Assembly: GCA_964478515.1 (NCBI GenBank)
Contig: CAYZIL010000018.1
Span: forward strand, 1-46,213
DNA length: 46,213 nucleotides
Direction of reading: 5' to 3'
Origin: HGM13233 sp964478515
GTDB taxonomy: Bacteria > Bacillota > Clostridia > Oscillospirales > Ruminococcaceae
A program made the position numbers and the translations under genes. The notes beneath the pieces were generated by a model. That model searched no databases, was not told where the DNA came from, and was given only the letters and a program-made list of their open reading frames with translations. How positions within the stretch are numbered: position 1 is the first letter of the stretch; each line of letters starts with the position of its first letter. Positions 25,570 to 34,693 of this stretch are shown piece after piece.

Positions 25570-26955
25570 TTAAAAGCCGCCCGCCGTGCGCGGGTACGGC
25601 AGCACGTCGCGGATGTTGCCTATGCCGGTGACATACATAATAAGTCTTTCAAACCCGAGTCCGTAGCCGCTGTGCACCACACCGCCGAAGCGGCGCAGGT
25701 CAATATACCACTCGTAGTCGGCCCGGTCGAGCCCCAACTCCGCAATCCTGCTCAGCAGCACGTCGGTGCGCTCCTCGCGCTGGCTGCCGCCAATCAGCTC
25801 GCCGACGCCCGGCACCAGCATATCTGCCGCCGCAACGGTCTTGTCGTCGTCGTTAAGGCGCATATAAAACGCTTTAATCTCTTTGGGGTAGTCGGTGACG
25901 AAAACCGGTTTTTGGTAGATCTTCTCGGTCAAATAGCGCTCGTGTTCGGTCTGCAAGTCGCAGCCCCAAAAGGCCTTAAATTCAAACTCGTCGTTGTGCT
26001 CTTCCAAAATTTTTACGGCCTCGGTATAGCTGACGCGGACAAAGTCGGCGTCAACAAGCGCGTTTAGCCGCTCCAGTAAAGTCTTGTCGAAGAAATCGTT
26101 AAAAAATTTCAGCTCGTCGGGGCATTTTTCCAGCAGATGCGCGACAACATATTTTATCATCGCCTCGGCGGTGTCCATGTCGTCGGCAAGGTCGGCAAAG
26201 GCCATTTCCGGCTCTATCATCCAAAACTCGGCGGCGTGGCGCGGCGTGTTGGAATTTTCGGCGCGGAAGGTGGGCCCGAAGGTATACACCTTGCCGAACG
26301 ACTGCGCAAAGCCCTCGGCCTCCAGCTGTCCGGAGACCGTAAGGTTGGTCTCGCGGCCGAAAAAGTCCTGAGAAAAATCGACCTGTCCGTCCTCAAGCCG
26401 CGGCGGCTCGCCGGCGTTCAGCGTGGTTACGCGGAACATTTCGCCCGCGCCCTCGCAGTCGCTGCCGGTTATCAGCGGCGTGTGGATATAGACAAAATTG
26501 CGGCTGTGAAAAAAGCTGTGTAGCGCAAACGCGGCCTCGCTGCGCACGCGGAAGACGGCAGAAAAGGTGTTGCTTCTCGCGCGCAAATGGGGTATTGTGC
26601 GCAAAAATTCCAGCGAGTGGCGTTTTTTTTGCAGCGGGTAGTCGGCGTCGCAGCTGCCGATAATCTCGACAGCGTCGGCGACCAGTTCAAAGGGCTGGAG
26701 CGCTTGCGGGGTCAGCCGCAGACTGCCCGTGGCATAAACGGCGCTGCCGACCGCAAGGTTGGCGAGCTGCTTAAAATTGGCGAACTTCTCGCTGTCTACT
26801 ATAAGCTGCAGGTTGCGAAAGCAACTGCCGTCGTTCAATTCGACAAAAGCGATATTCTTTGACTCGCGGGCGGTCTTTACCCAGGCGGCAACCTTTACTT
26901 GCACGCCGTCGCTCGGTGTGCCGGCATACAGCGCGGCAATCTCTGTTCGTTCCAC
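25570..26955 (-). CDS. asnS: Asparaginyl-tRNA synthetase
   Basis: Class IIb aminoacyl-tRNA synthetase, 461 residues, charging tRNA(Asn) with asparagine. The N-terminal OB-fold anticodon domain (VKVAAWVKTARESKNIAFVELNDG split over residues 18-41) is followed by the class II core. Motif 2 is FRAENSNTPRHAAEFWMIE and motif 3 is GYGLGFERLIMYVTG. The HSGYGLGFERL end is typical of AsnS rather than AspS. It starts with GTG, with AGGAGAG 6 bases upstream. A TATAAT lies at 26988-26993. Its presence implies direct Asn-tRNA formation. Confidence 0.95.
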   Translation of the reverse strand: MERTEIAALYAGTPSDGVQVKVAAWVKTARESKNIAFVELNDGSCFRNLQLIVDSEKFANFKQLANLAVGSAVYATGSLRLTPQALQPFELVADAVEIIGSCDADYPLQKKRHSLEFLRTIPHLRARSNTFSAVFRVRSEAAFALHSFFHSRNFVYIHTPLITGSDCEGAGEMFRVTTLNAGEPPRLEDGQVDFSQDFFGRETNLTVSGQLEAEGFAQSFGKVYTFGPTFRAENSNTPRHAAEFWMIEPEMAFADLADDMDTAEAMIKYVVAHLLEKCPDELKFFNDFFDKTLLERLNALVDADFVRVSYTEAVKILEEHNDEFEFKAFWGCDLQTEHERYLTEKIYQKPVFVTDYPKEIKAFYMRLNDDDKTVAAADMLVPGVGELIGGSQREERTDVLLSRIAELGLDRADYEWYIDLRRFGGVVHSGYGLGFERLIMYVTGIGNIRDVLPYPRTAGGF

Positions 26956-26993
26956 TGTTACTCTCCTACTGTTTTTACATTAACGGTATTATA

Positions 26994-27450
26994 ACATAAA
27001 AGAACAGCGGCGTGGTATTTTTTTGCAGCGCGCCGTACTTTCGGCCGCGGCGCGGAAATTTGCGGCCCTGCGCGCCGAAACGCAGCTAGGCACTATTGCC
27101 CCACCGGCGCGCAAAGTCAAAGCGAGCCGACCTGCACCGCACTGCTGCCGGCTGCCGAAAAGACGCAGCCGCGCCGAAAGGCGCCGTATGCGCAAGGTCT
27201 GCCAGGGCAAAACACTGCCGTCGCCTAACAACGCTTTTGGCAGCGGCAAACAACTAAGCTAAAATTAAGAAACCGCGCACTGTGTTACAAAAGCAAAAAA
27301 CGTTTTTGCAAGTGCCAAAGGGACGGTTTCATCTGCACTCTTAGCTTCACAGCGCTCTAAAACTCTTAACGCTAAGCAAAAACCTCTTAGCTTCGCCGCC
27401 GCACGCGGGCGTTTTTATAGCGTGTGCAGCGGCAAAAGCTCAATACAAAA
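26994..27450. other. Intergenic region, structured but no clear gene
   Basis: No convincing gene. It is GC-rich to about 27260 and then mixed. It contains an 11-bp direct repeat CTCTTAGCTTC (27338-27348 and 27384-27394), with a related CTCTTAACGCTAAGC between the copies. The function of these is unknown. Confidence 0.4.
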
Positions 27451-27485
27451 GCAAAAACCGCCCTCTCTTCTTTTCGAGAGGGCGG
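27451..27485 (-). terminator. Terminator after the broken surface protein
   Basis: The perfect stem CCGCCCTCTC / GAGAGGGCGG (27458-27467 and 27476-27485) is followed by TTTTTGCTTTTG on the minus strand. Confidence 0.85.
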
Positions 27486-27512
27486 CCGCCGTTTGAAAAT
27501 TTATTTGGTTCT

Positions 27513-28949
27513 TTATTTACCCTGTTTTTTCGTGCGCAGGTATATGCTAAAAGTCACGCCAACCAGTGCCAACACGGCAAGCAGCACCCAAAGCATCATG
27601 CTGCTCTGGTCGCCGGTCTTGGGCGTAGCTTGCGAACCGCCTGTACCGCCGGGGGCTGCTGTAACTGTTACCTGAAAATCCGCGGTGAAGTCTGAGGAGG
27701 CAGTAAGGCCATTTGTGACGGTCGCTCTTACCGTAGCTGTACCCGCCGCTGTGGCGTTAAACACGCCGCTCGCCACTGTGGCTCCGGTTGTGCCCGCGCT
27801 GACAAGGCTCCAGAGAATAGTAGTGTTAGTCGCGTTGCTCGGCGCAACGGTGCCTGCCAGCGTCAGCTGAGTGTTAGCCTGCACAGAGGCTGCGCTCGTC
27901 ATAGTTATACTTGTCACCGGTCTAAAGGCCGGTGTGGGTTTTACACTCCCAACGGTGCCGGAGCTCGTGTTTGAATAAAAGCTGTCCAGATTAGCAGCAG
28001 TAAAGCCGTTGTTGTCAAAGCGCACCGCATACTTGCCGGACGTATTAGTGACGCTGGCGCTATCCTTTATTTCCAACATATTTCTTGCGGGCGACGTGGG
28101 CGCGACATCGAAATAAATTGTGCCAGAATAATCATTACCTGAATTGGCGCTGCTTAACTGCGCGTTGCCGGAAATTGTTGTTTTGCCCGCGTTAGAAGTG
28201 TTCACACGAAGTGCCCATGATTAAGCGCTATCAGTCGCCGTAATTGAGCCGCCGGAAATGTTCACATTGCCGCCACCAGAACACGAAATACCGGTATTGA
28301 CAGCATTAATCGAGCCACCCGACATATTGACGCTGCCGCTGCCGCCATTGTTTATTCCGGTACCTTGATTAGTGGCGTTAATCGTGCCGCTTAATATGCT
28401 GACGTTTCCGCTAGCAGCGCTACTCAGCCAAATCGCCGCACTTGCAGCACCGGCGATTGATAGCGTACCGCCGTTCAAAATTACATTGCCACTACTTGTG
28501 GAGGCGATCGTCCTGCCCGAAGCTGCGCCGCCGCCCACTGAGCAGGTATACTTTCCGCTGAGCACAGTGACGTCGCCCGTGCCGTTGTTGACGATAAGTT
28601 TTGTTACGGTATCTGCGCTGGGTGTCTTCAATTCCCCGTTACCGACGGAATCAATAAAGGTTACGGAGGCGCTGTTTTGTATGACAATCGCCCCGTTTAC
28701 AGTACCTCTATTGGTAACGGTATGGCCGTTTAAGTCTATGGTTATCGACTTTGTCCCAGTTATGTAGACCGCAGAAGATACGCTGAAGTTGCCCGTTATT
28801 TTAATTGTACCGCCGTCGTCGACATTGACAGCCGCGGCGTTGAGCTCGGCCTCGCTGGACGCGGTCTCGGTTGCCGCCGCAAACGTCGCGTACGGCAGCA
28901 GTGCGAGCGTCAGCAACGCTACTGTCAACAGTGCAAAAATTTTCTTCAT
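27513..28949 (-). pseudogene. Sortase-anchored beta-helix/Ig-like surface protein, interrupted by one in-frame stop
   Basis: The reading frame runs from ATG 28949 (GGGGAG upstream) to the stop at 27513, broken only by TAA at 28221-28223. The first part has a signal peptide and beta-helical repeats (NISGGSI, NMSGGSI, ILNGGTLSI). After the stop the same frame continues, with an Ig-like/BIG2-type domain (TSITMTSAASVQANTQ; TLAGTVAPSNAT), then TPKTGDQSS, a hydrophobic helix and RTKKQGK. About 478 codons in all. Without readthrough the product would be released rather than wall-anchored. A recent mutation, a sequencing error or readthrough are all possible. Confidence 0.75.
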
Positions 28950-29225
28950 GCTGTTTCTCCCCAAAAAATATTTGTCTTCCTACGCACGATTTTGCCTTAA
29001 AAAAACAATTCACATAAAAGCGCAGTGCTGCATTCCTGCGAATCTGCCAAAGGTCAGGCAAAATATACAACTGGTAAATTTATATAAATTTTAGCACTTG
29101 CCGCACTCAAAGTAAAGCTTGTTTACTCAAAATGCGACCATTTTTCGTGACATTTTAGCAATATTTTGTAATTCTGAAAATGATCGGCACGAAATACCGC
29201 AGCGGCGCGTGCCGCCGCGCGGGTG
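28950..29225. other. AT-rich divergent intergenic region
   Basis: This holds the upstream region of the broken surface-protein gene and leads into the response-regulator promoter. It is clearly more AT-rich than its surroundings. No gene is seen. Confidence 0.4.
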
Positions 29226-29255
29226 TTGCTTTTACCGCGCCGGCAATGCTACAAT
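29226..29255 (+). promoter_or_regulatory. Promoter of the two-component operon (TTGCTT-18-TACAAT)
   Basis: TTGCTT (29226-29231) and TACAAT (29250-29255) are 18 bases apart, ending 27 bases before the regulator start. Confidence 0.5.
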
Positions 29256-29282
29256 ATTTACATAAAAGCGGGGGCTGAAAAC

Positions 29283-29951
29283 ATGATTTATATTGTCGAG
29301 GACGACGGCGATATCAGAGAAATGGAGCGCTACGCGCTGACCAACAGCGGCTACGAGGTACGGGAATTTCCCGACGCGGCCGGTTTCTTCGAGCAGTGCG
29401 CAAAGCAGCGTCCGCAGCTCGTGGTTTTGGATATTATGCTGCCCGGCGGCGACGGCTTGTCGCTGCTCAAACGCCTGCGCGCCGACAGCGCGCTGCGGCG
29501 CGTGCCGGTAATGATGGTCACCGCCAAGAGTTCGGAAATTGACAAGGTGCGCGGGCTGGACGCCGGCGCCGACGATTACGTGGCCAAGCCCTTCGGGATA
29601 ATGGAATTTATTTCGCGCGTCAAGGCGCTGCTGCGCCGCAGCGACGCCCCGGTAGTACCCGACACCGCCGAGCTTTGCGGCATAACCGTGGACGACGCGC
29701 GTCACACGGTTGTGTGCGGTTCAAAAAATGTCGTGCTGACAAACAAAGAATACGACCTGCTGCGCTGCTTAATGCTCAACAGCGGCATTGTGCTCAGCCG
29801 CCAAAAACTGATGGACGCGGTCTGGGGCACAGATTTTGCCGGCGGCAGCCGCACTGTTGACATGCACGTCACCACCCTGCGGCAGAAGCTGGGCGAACAC
29901 GCGGCGGCAATAAAGACCGTGCGCGGCGTCGGTTACAAATTCGGCGAGTGA
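29283..29951 (+). CDS. OmpR/PhoB-family response regulator
   Basis: A 222-residue regulator. The receiver domain has the acidic pair EDD at 6-8, the phosphorylated Asp50 in VVLDIMLPGGDG, and Lys in VAKPF. The C-terminal winged helix has the typical LTNKEYDLL and SRTVDMHVTTLRQKLG motifs and ends VRGVGYKF. It binds DNA when phosphorylated by the kinase encoded 7 bases downstream. The ATG at 29283 was chosen because the protein then starts directly with the receiver fold; an upstream frame adds 20 unrelated residues. Target genes are not shown by the sequence. Confidence 0.92.
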   Translation: MIYIVEDDGDIREMERYALTNSGYEVREFPDAAGFFEQCAKQRPQLVVLDIMLPGGDGLSLLKRLRADSALRRVPVMMVTAKSSEIDKVRGLDAGADDYVAKPFGIMEFISRVKALLRRSDAPVVPDTAELCGITVDDARHTVVCGSKNVVLTNKEYDLLRCLMLNSGIVLSRQKLMDAVWGTDFAGGSRTVDMHVTTLRQKLGEHAAAIKTVRGVGYKFGE

Positions 29952-29958
29952 GCAAAAA

Positions 29959-31308
29959 ATGAAAAAACTGCTGAAAAAAAGGATATTGCTCTGTTGGACG
30001 CTGGCGGCGCTGCTGGGCAGCGCAACATGCTTCGCGTGCATTCTTGCCGTGCTGCGCTCGCGCTCACTGCTGGCCGAGTCCGTAACGGTAAAGGCAGTGC
30101 TGTTGGCCGCCTGGCCGCGCCTGCTTATTGTCATGGCACTGCTTTTGCTGTTGGGCGTCGGTATTGCGGCGCTTATTAGCGAGCGCTCTCTCAAGCCGCT
30201 GCGGCAGCTGCCGCAGGAACTCAGCGGCGACAGCGGCGGGAGCTACGCCGAGGAGCTGCAGCCCATCGCCGAGGCTATGCGCGGCGCCGGACTGCGCTTA
30301 AAGGTACAGGGCAGCGACCTGCAAGCCGAGCGCGACAAGCTGAACACAATCACCCGCAGTATGCCGGAAGGTCTGCTGATACTCGACATAGACAAACATA
30401 TTATTGCCGCCAACGACAGCGCCGCGCGGCAGTTCGGCTGTACCGGCAGCATTGTCGGACGAAGCCTTTACGACATCACCGACAGCTGGCAGCTTATTGA
30501 AAGTCTCGACCGCGTCGAGCCGGGCACCCTGCGGCAGCTGAGCGTAAACGGCGCCGAGGTCCATCTGCTCAGCGACCGCGTCTACAGCGACGGCCGGCAG
30601 GCGGGTTACATCTGCTTTTTGTTTGACCAGACAGACCGGCAGCGCGCCGAGCAAATGCGGCAGGAATTTACCGCCAATGTCTCGCACGAGCTGAAAACCC
30701 CGCTGACTTCCATCAGCGGCTACGCCGAGATGATAGAGACCGGCATGGCAAAGCCCGACGACATCAAAAAGTTCGCCGCCACCATCCACACCGAGTCGGC
30801 GCGAATGCTCGCTCTCATCAGCGACATCATTGAACTTTCCGAACTTGACGAGTCGCGCATACCGCTGAATTTCTGCGACGTCGACTTGCTGGACGTTGCT
30901 CGCGAGTGCTGCGAGTCGCTGGCTGTCGCCGCCGCTGCCCGCGGCGTAAAATTGGAGTACGGCGGACCACCGAGTCCCGTGCGCGCCGACCGCGACTTAA
31001 TAAACGAGCTTTGCCGCAACTTGTGCGACAACGCCATTCGCTACAACGTGCCCGGCGGCAGCGTGCAAATTACCGCCGCCGACCACACTTTGCGCGTCGC
31101 CGACACCGGTATAGGCATACCTGCGGAACACCGCGCGCGCGTCTTTGAGCGCTTTTACCGCGTCGACAAAAGCCGCTCCAAAAAAACCGGCGGCACCGGT
31201 CTCGGTCTCGCAATTGTCAAGCACATTGCCGAACAGCACGGCGCGACAATAGCCATTGCCGCGCGCGAACCTCACGGCACGGTAGTTACCGTCAGCTTCC
31301 CCGAATAG
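29959..31308 (+). CDS. PhoR-type membrane sensor histidine kinase
   Basis: A 449-residue kinase. Two transmembrane helices lie near residues 10-32 and 45-72 with only a short outside loop, so it probably senses something in or at the membrane, or through a partner. A PAS domain follows (about 125-220). The dimerisation/phosphoacceptor domain has His243 in NVSHELKTPLTS. The ATP-binding domain has ELCRNLCDNAIRY, VADTGIGIP and GGTGLGLAIVKH. This is a PhoR-like arrangement, and the partner regulator is directly upstream. A terminator follows at 31368-31411. Confidence 0.92.
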   Translation: MKKLLKKRILLCWTLAALLGSATCFACILAVLRSRSLLAESVTVKAVLLAAWPRLLIVMALLLLLGVGIAALISERSLKPLRQLPQELSGDSGGSYAEELQPIAEAMRGAGLRLKVQGSDLQAERDKLNTITRSMPEGLLILDIDKHIIAANDSAARQFGCTGSIVGRSLYDITDSWQLIESLDRVEPGTLRQLSVNGAEVHLLSDRVYSDGRQAGYICFLFDQTDRQRAEQMRQEFTANVSHELKTPLTSISGYAEMIETGMAKPDDIKKFAATIHTESARMLALISDIIELSELDESRIPLNFCDVDLLDVARECCESLAVAAAARGVKLEYGGPPSPVRADRDLINELCRNLCDNAIRYNVPGGSVQITAADHTLRVADTGIGIPAEHRARVFERFYRVDKSRSKKTGGTGLGLAIVKHIAEQHGATIAIAAREPHGTVVTVSFPE

Positions 31309-31367
31309 AGTGCAAACCAACTGACGTCAGCGTGTTTTACAAAGCGCTTGTCATTTCTCCCCGCACA

Positions 31368-31411
31368 TAAAAAGCCCGCCGCGAGACCAGCTCGCGGCGG
31401 GCATATTGTTT
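31368..31411. terminator. Bidirectional terminator
   Basis: A perfect 12-bp stem (GCCCGCCGCGAG / CTCGCGGCGGGC, loop ACCAG) has AAAAA on its left and ATTGTTTTG on its right. It separates the convergent kinase and rmuC genes. Confidence 0.8.
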
Positions 31412-31471
31412 TGTAAATTCGGTCTCGCGGTTTCGGGTGGCTGAAACGGCGCGGCTGCGAGCCCCTGCCGC

Positions 31472-32827
31472 TTATTCCCCGTCCGCCTCGTCGTCGCCCA
31501 TACCCAGCAGCCGGTCGCTGTCTATGCCCGGCAGCACGGTGACGTCGCGCAGCTTGCTGCGAATTTTGCGGGTGCGCACGCCAACGAGCTTGTCGAGCTC
31601 CTCGTTCGCTTGCGTAATGCGGTTTTGCGTCGTCTCCAGCACCGCGCCGAAACGGTCGAACTCGGTTTTGACCGCGCCGAGCACGTTCCAGACCTCGCTG
31701 CTGCGCTGCTGTATTGCCAGCGTGCGAAAGCCCATTTGCAGACTGTTGAGCAGCGCCGCCATCGTTGTCGGTCCGGCGACTGTTACGCGGTAGTCGCGCT
31801 GCAGCGTTTCGACCAGACCGCGGCGCACGACCTCGGCATACAGACCCTCTGTCGGCAAAAACATTACGCCGAACTCGGTCGTGTAGGGCGGCTCAACGTA
31901 TTTTTCACTTATGTCCTTGGCAAAGCGCTTAATGCGGTTGCAAAGTTCCGTCGCGGCCGTCTCAATGCGCGCCGGCTCGGCGGCGTCGTAGGCGTCCATC
32001 AAATTGGAATAGGCGTCAATGGGAAATTTGGCGTCGATGGGCAGGTAGATAAAACGCCCCTCGTCCGCCGGCATCTTGACGGCAAATTCTACCCGGCAGC
32101 CGCTGTGCGGTCGGGTCTCGACATTTTTTTCGTACTGCTCTGTACTGAGTATTTCCTCAAGTATCGCGCCGAGCTGGATTTCACCGAGCACGCCGCGGGT
32201 CTTGACGTTGCTGAGCACCTTTTTCAAGTCGCCGACGCCGGCGGCCAGATTCTGCATTTCGCCCAGTCCCTTGTAGACCTGCTCAAGACGCTCGCTGACA
32301 ACGCTGAAAGATTGCCCCAGCTTCTCCTCCAGCGTCTTTTGCAGCTTTTCGTCCACGGTCTCGCGCATTTTTTCCAGCTTTTTGCCGTTGTCTTCCTGTA
32401 TGGCAGCGAGACGGTTTTCCATTGTCGTGCGCATATTGTCCAGCTTTTGCTCACTGAGCGCCGAAAAGCCGCGAAAGCGCTCGTCCACTGTGCGCAGCGA
32501 GTCGGTGACGCTCTTTTGCAACACCTCCTGCTTGCCGGTTATGGAAGCGGTCAGTTCTGACAGCCGCACGTCCTGACGCTCAAACGACTGTTTTTGCGAT
32601 TGCGCGAGCACCGCGCTGAGCGTGGTAAAACTCTGTTGCGAGCCGGCAACTATTTCCTGGCGCGTCGCCGAAAGCTCGCCCGCTATCTTCTCTTTTACCG
32701 CCATAGCCAGCGCCGCGCTGTCGGTGCACCGCGACAGCTTGACCAGCACCGCAATGAGCAGCGCCGCGCACACCGCGGCAAGCGCGAGCGCCGCGAGCAC
32801 AAGAATAACCATAGTTTTGTCTGTCAT
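31472..32827 (-). CDS. rmuC: DNA recombination protein RmuC
   Basis: A 451-residue RmuC-family protein: an N-terminal membrane helix (residues 8-30), a long coiled coil (about 40-195), then the RmuC nuclease-like domain with LSNVKTRGVLGEIQLGAILE, LPIDAKFPIDAY and VMFLPTEGLYAE. RmuC limits inversions and acts in DNA end handling, and it has been linked to defence against foreign DNA; the catalytic details are still inferred from PD-(D/E)XK-like motifs. GGAGGG lies before the ATG. It is divergent from the deacetylase gene. Confidence 0.93.
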   Translation of the reverse strand: MTDKTMVILVLAALALAAVCAALLIAVLVKLSRCTDSAALAMAVKEKIAGELSATRQEIVAGSQQSFTTLSAVLAQSQKQSFERQDVRLSELTASITGKQEVLQKSVTDSLRTVDERFRGFSALSEQKLDNMRTTMENRLAAIQEDNGKKLEKMRETVDEKLQKTLEEKLGQSFSVVSERLEQVYKGLGEMQNLAAGVGDLKKVLSNVKTRGVLGEIQLGAILEEILSTEQYEKNVETRPHSGCRVEFAVKMPADEGRFIYLPIDAKFPIDAYSNLMDAYDAAEPARIETAATELCNRIKRFAKDISEKYVEPPYTTEFGVMFLPTEGLYAEVVRRGLVETLQRDYRVTVAGPTTMAALLNSLQMGFRTLAIQQRSSEVWNVLGAVKTEFDRFGAVLETTQNRITQANEELDKLVGVRTRKIRSKLRDVTVLPGIDSDRLLGMGDDEADGE

Positions 32828-32940
32828 TCAGCCCTCCGGGGTTAAGCGCGGCCGGCGGATATTGCGCCGCTTGCCGCGCGATTTTGTCTGTTATTACAAA
32901 AAACATTGTACCATAAATCAATATCCCGCGACAGTGCTCA

Positions 32941-32946
32941 TATAAT
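32941..32946 (+). promoter_or_regulatory. -10 box directly before deacetylase start
   Basis: TATAAT ends 6 bases before the ATG at 32953. If used, transcription would begin at or next to the start codon. The -35 region is poor. Confidence 0.4.
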
Positions 32947-32952
32947 TTAAAT

Positions 32953-33702
32953 ATGAAAAGGAAAATTATTCGCAAGACACTGTTCCAGTTCGCCGTCATA
33001 CTTCTGTCGGCATTCATTCTCGGCGTCTACTCCGCAGCGGACGTCAGCACTGTCGACTCGTCGCAGCAAAGCGTTTGCGTCTATTTAACTTTCGACGACG
33101 GCCCCTCGGCAAACACCGAAAAAATACTCGATGTGCTCGCCGAGTACGAGGTACCGGCCGCCTTCTTTGTCAGCGGCCAATACCCGGAATACTTCCCCTT
33201 GCTCAGCCGCGCCGCGGCGGAAGGGCACTATGTCGCCGCGCACACCTACAGCCACGTTTTTTCCGAGATATACGCGAGCAGCGAGGCGTTTTGGGCCGAC
33301 CAGGAACGCATATTGGATTTAATATTTCTCTACACCGCCGAACAGCCGCGGCTGCTGCGTTTTGCCGGCGGCAGCTCCAACACCGTCAGCTACAGCTACG
33401 GCGGCCGCGGGCTTATGCGCGAACTGATAAAGCAGGCTGAAAGCAGCGGCCTTGACTACGTTGACTGGAACGTTGACGCCTCCGACTCGCTCGGGCACGA
33501 CTCGGTGCAGTCGGTCATCGCGCGCGTCGTCAGCGGCGTTGGCGACGTCAGCGGCCGGTCGGCCGTCGTTCTAATGCACGACACGCCCAGCGCCCCCTCT
33601 ACTCCGCAGGCGCTTGCGCAGATAATTACCCAGCTGCGCGAGCGCGGCTATGTGTTTGCCCGCATAGACGAAATGCCCGACGAGTGTCACCAAACTCTGT
33701 AA
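32953..33702 (+). CDS. Polysaccharide deacetylase (NodB domain)
   Basis: A 249-residue carbohydrate esterase family 4 protein. The N-terminal signal anchor (MKRKIIRKTLFQF, hydrophobic to about 28) exports it. NodB motifs are in order: LTFDDGPS (catalytic and metal Asp), HTYSH (metal His), RFAGGSSN, DWNVDASD and VLMHD. It likely removes acetyl groups from peptidoglycan or a surface polysaccharide, as PdaA/PgdA-type enzymes do. There is no ribosome binding site, and a TATAAT ends only 6 bases before the ATG, so the message may be leaderless. Confidence 0.9.
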   Translation: MKRKIIRKTLFQFAVILLSAFILGVYSAADVSTVDSSQQSVCVYLTFDDGPSANTEKILDVLAEYEVPAAFFVSGQYPEYFPLLSRAAAEGHYVAAHTYSHVFSEIYASSEAFWADQERILDLIFLYTAEQPRLLRFAGGSSNTVSYSYGGRGLMRELIKQAESSGLDYVDWNVDASDSLGHDSVQSVIARVVSGVGDVSGRSAVVLMHDTPSAPSTPQALAQIITQLRERGYVFARIDEMPDECHQTL

Positions 33703-33742
33703 ATCTCCCTGCTGTGACAAATAATTAACAGAATATAAATTC

Positions 33743-33776
33743 GGCGGCGCTCAATTGCAATCGACGCCGCCTTTGT
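33743..33776 (+). terminator. Probable terminator after deacetylase gene
   Basis: The short GC stem GGCGGCG / CGCCGCC with a 15-base loop is followed by TTTGTGTATT. It lies between the deacetylase stop and the DUF5685 start. Confidence 0.5.
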
Positions 33777-33808
33777 GTATTATATATTTGTGGAAAGTTG
33801 AGGATTAT

Positions 33809-34693
33809 ATGTTCGGCTATGTCACACCGTTAAAATGCGAGCTGCGCTTGCGCGAATTCGACGTATATAAGGCAGTTTACTGCGGTCTTTGCGATTGCCT
33901 GCAGCGCCGCTGCGGGTATTTTTCAAAGATTCTTCTCAACTACGATTTCGTTTTTTTGTCGATGATAGGCATTTCGCTGAGTGACTCGCAGCCAAAAATT
34001 GAGCGCACTCACTGCAATACCAACCCGCTTAAGCGCTGCTCAATGTGCCGGCACCCGGCCGCGCAGACCTATTCGGCAGCGGCGCTGTGTGTCAGCGCAA
34101 GCTGCAAGCTGCGCGACGATATTGCGGACGAGCACGGCTTAAAAAAACTGCGCGCCGCCGTGCTGCTGCCCACCGCCCGTGCCGCCGAAAAGCGGGCGCT
34201 GCGGCTGTATCCCGAGCTTGAAAGCGACGTTATTTTGCCGCTGTCGCGGCAGACCGCGGCGGAAAAAAACGCCGAGTGCACCCTTGACGCCGCAATAGAC
34301 AACACCGCCGCCTCGCTGGCCGCCATTCTCGCCCACTACGCGCGCAACGACGACGAGCTGCGCATATTGCACCGGCTCGGTTATGTTCTGGGCAGATTCA
34401 TCTACCTGGCCGACGCCGCCGACGACCTGGAACAGGACGTCGCAAAAAAGCGTTTCAACCCGCTGTTGCGCAAATTCTCTATTACCAAAGGCGACAGTAC
34501 AAAACTTGCTAACGCGCGCAAATTCGCCCGCGGCGAAATGATGCTCGCCGCAGCGGAGGTCGGCGACTGTTACAATTTACTGGACATCAACAACTTTAAG
34601 GGTATATTGGACAACATAGTATATCTGGGACTGCGGCATACGGCTGACAGCGTATGCTCCCCCGAGCGGAAAGGAAATAAAACTAATGACTAA
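33809..34693 (+). CDS. DUF5685 family protein with two Asp-rich motifs
   Basis: A 294-residue, mostly helical protein beginning MFGYVTPLKCELRLREFD, the DUF5685 hallmark. It has Cys clusters (CGLCDCLQRRC at about 23-35; Cys69, Cys77 and Cys80). Two Asp-rich motifs are seen: DDIAD at 103-107, and DDLEQD at 205-210 followed by KKRFNP. The pair resembles the metal-pyrophosphate motifs of squalene/phytoene-type isoprenoid synthases. That link is inference; no function is established for the family. The start at 33809 follows TGAGGA. It overlaps the next gene by 8 bases, so the two are translationally coupled. Confidence 0.85.
   Translation: MFGYVTPLKCELRLREFDVYKAVYCGLCDCLQRRCGYFSKILLNYDFVFLSMIGISLSDSQPKIERTHCNTNPLKRCSMCRHPAAQTYSAAALCVSASCKLRDDIADEHGLKKLRAAVLLPTARAAEKRALRLYPELESDVILPLSRQTAAEKNAECTLDAAIDNTAASLAAILAHYARNDDELRILHRLGYVLGRFIYLADAADDLEQDVAKKRFNPLLRKFSITKGDSTKLANARKFARGEMMLAAAEVGDCYNLLDINNFKGILDNIVYLGLRHTADSVCSPERKGNKTND

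Noticed and set aside
26989..27262. Opposing 79- and 86-residue frames upstream of asnS
   Set aside because: Both are Arg/Ala-rich, without ribosome sites, and one overlaps the asnS promoter region. They look like GC-driven open frames.
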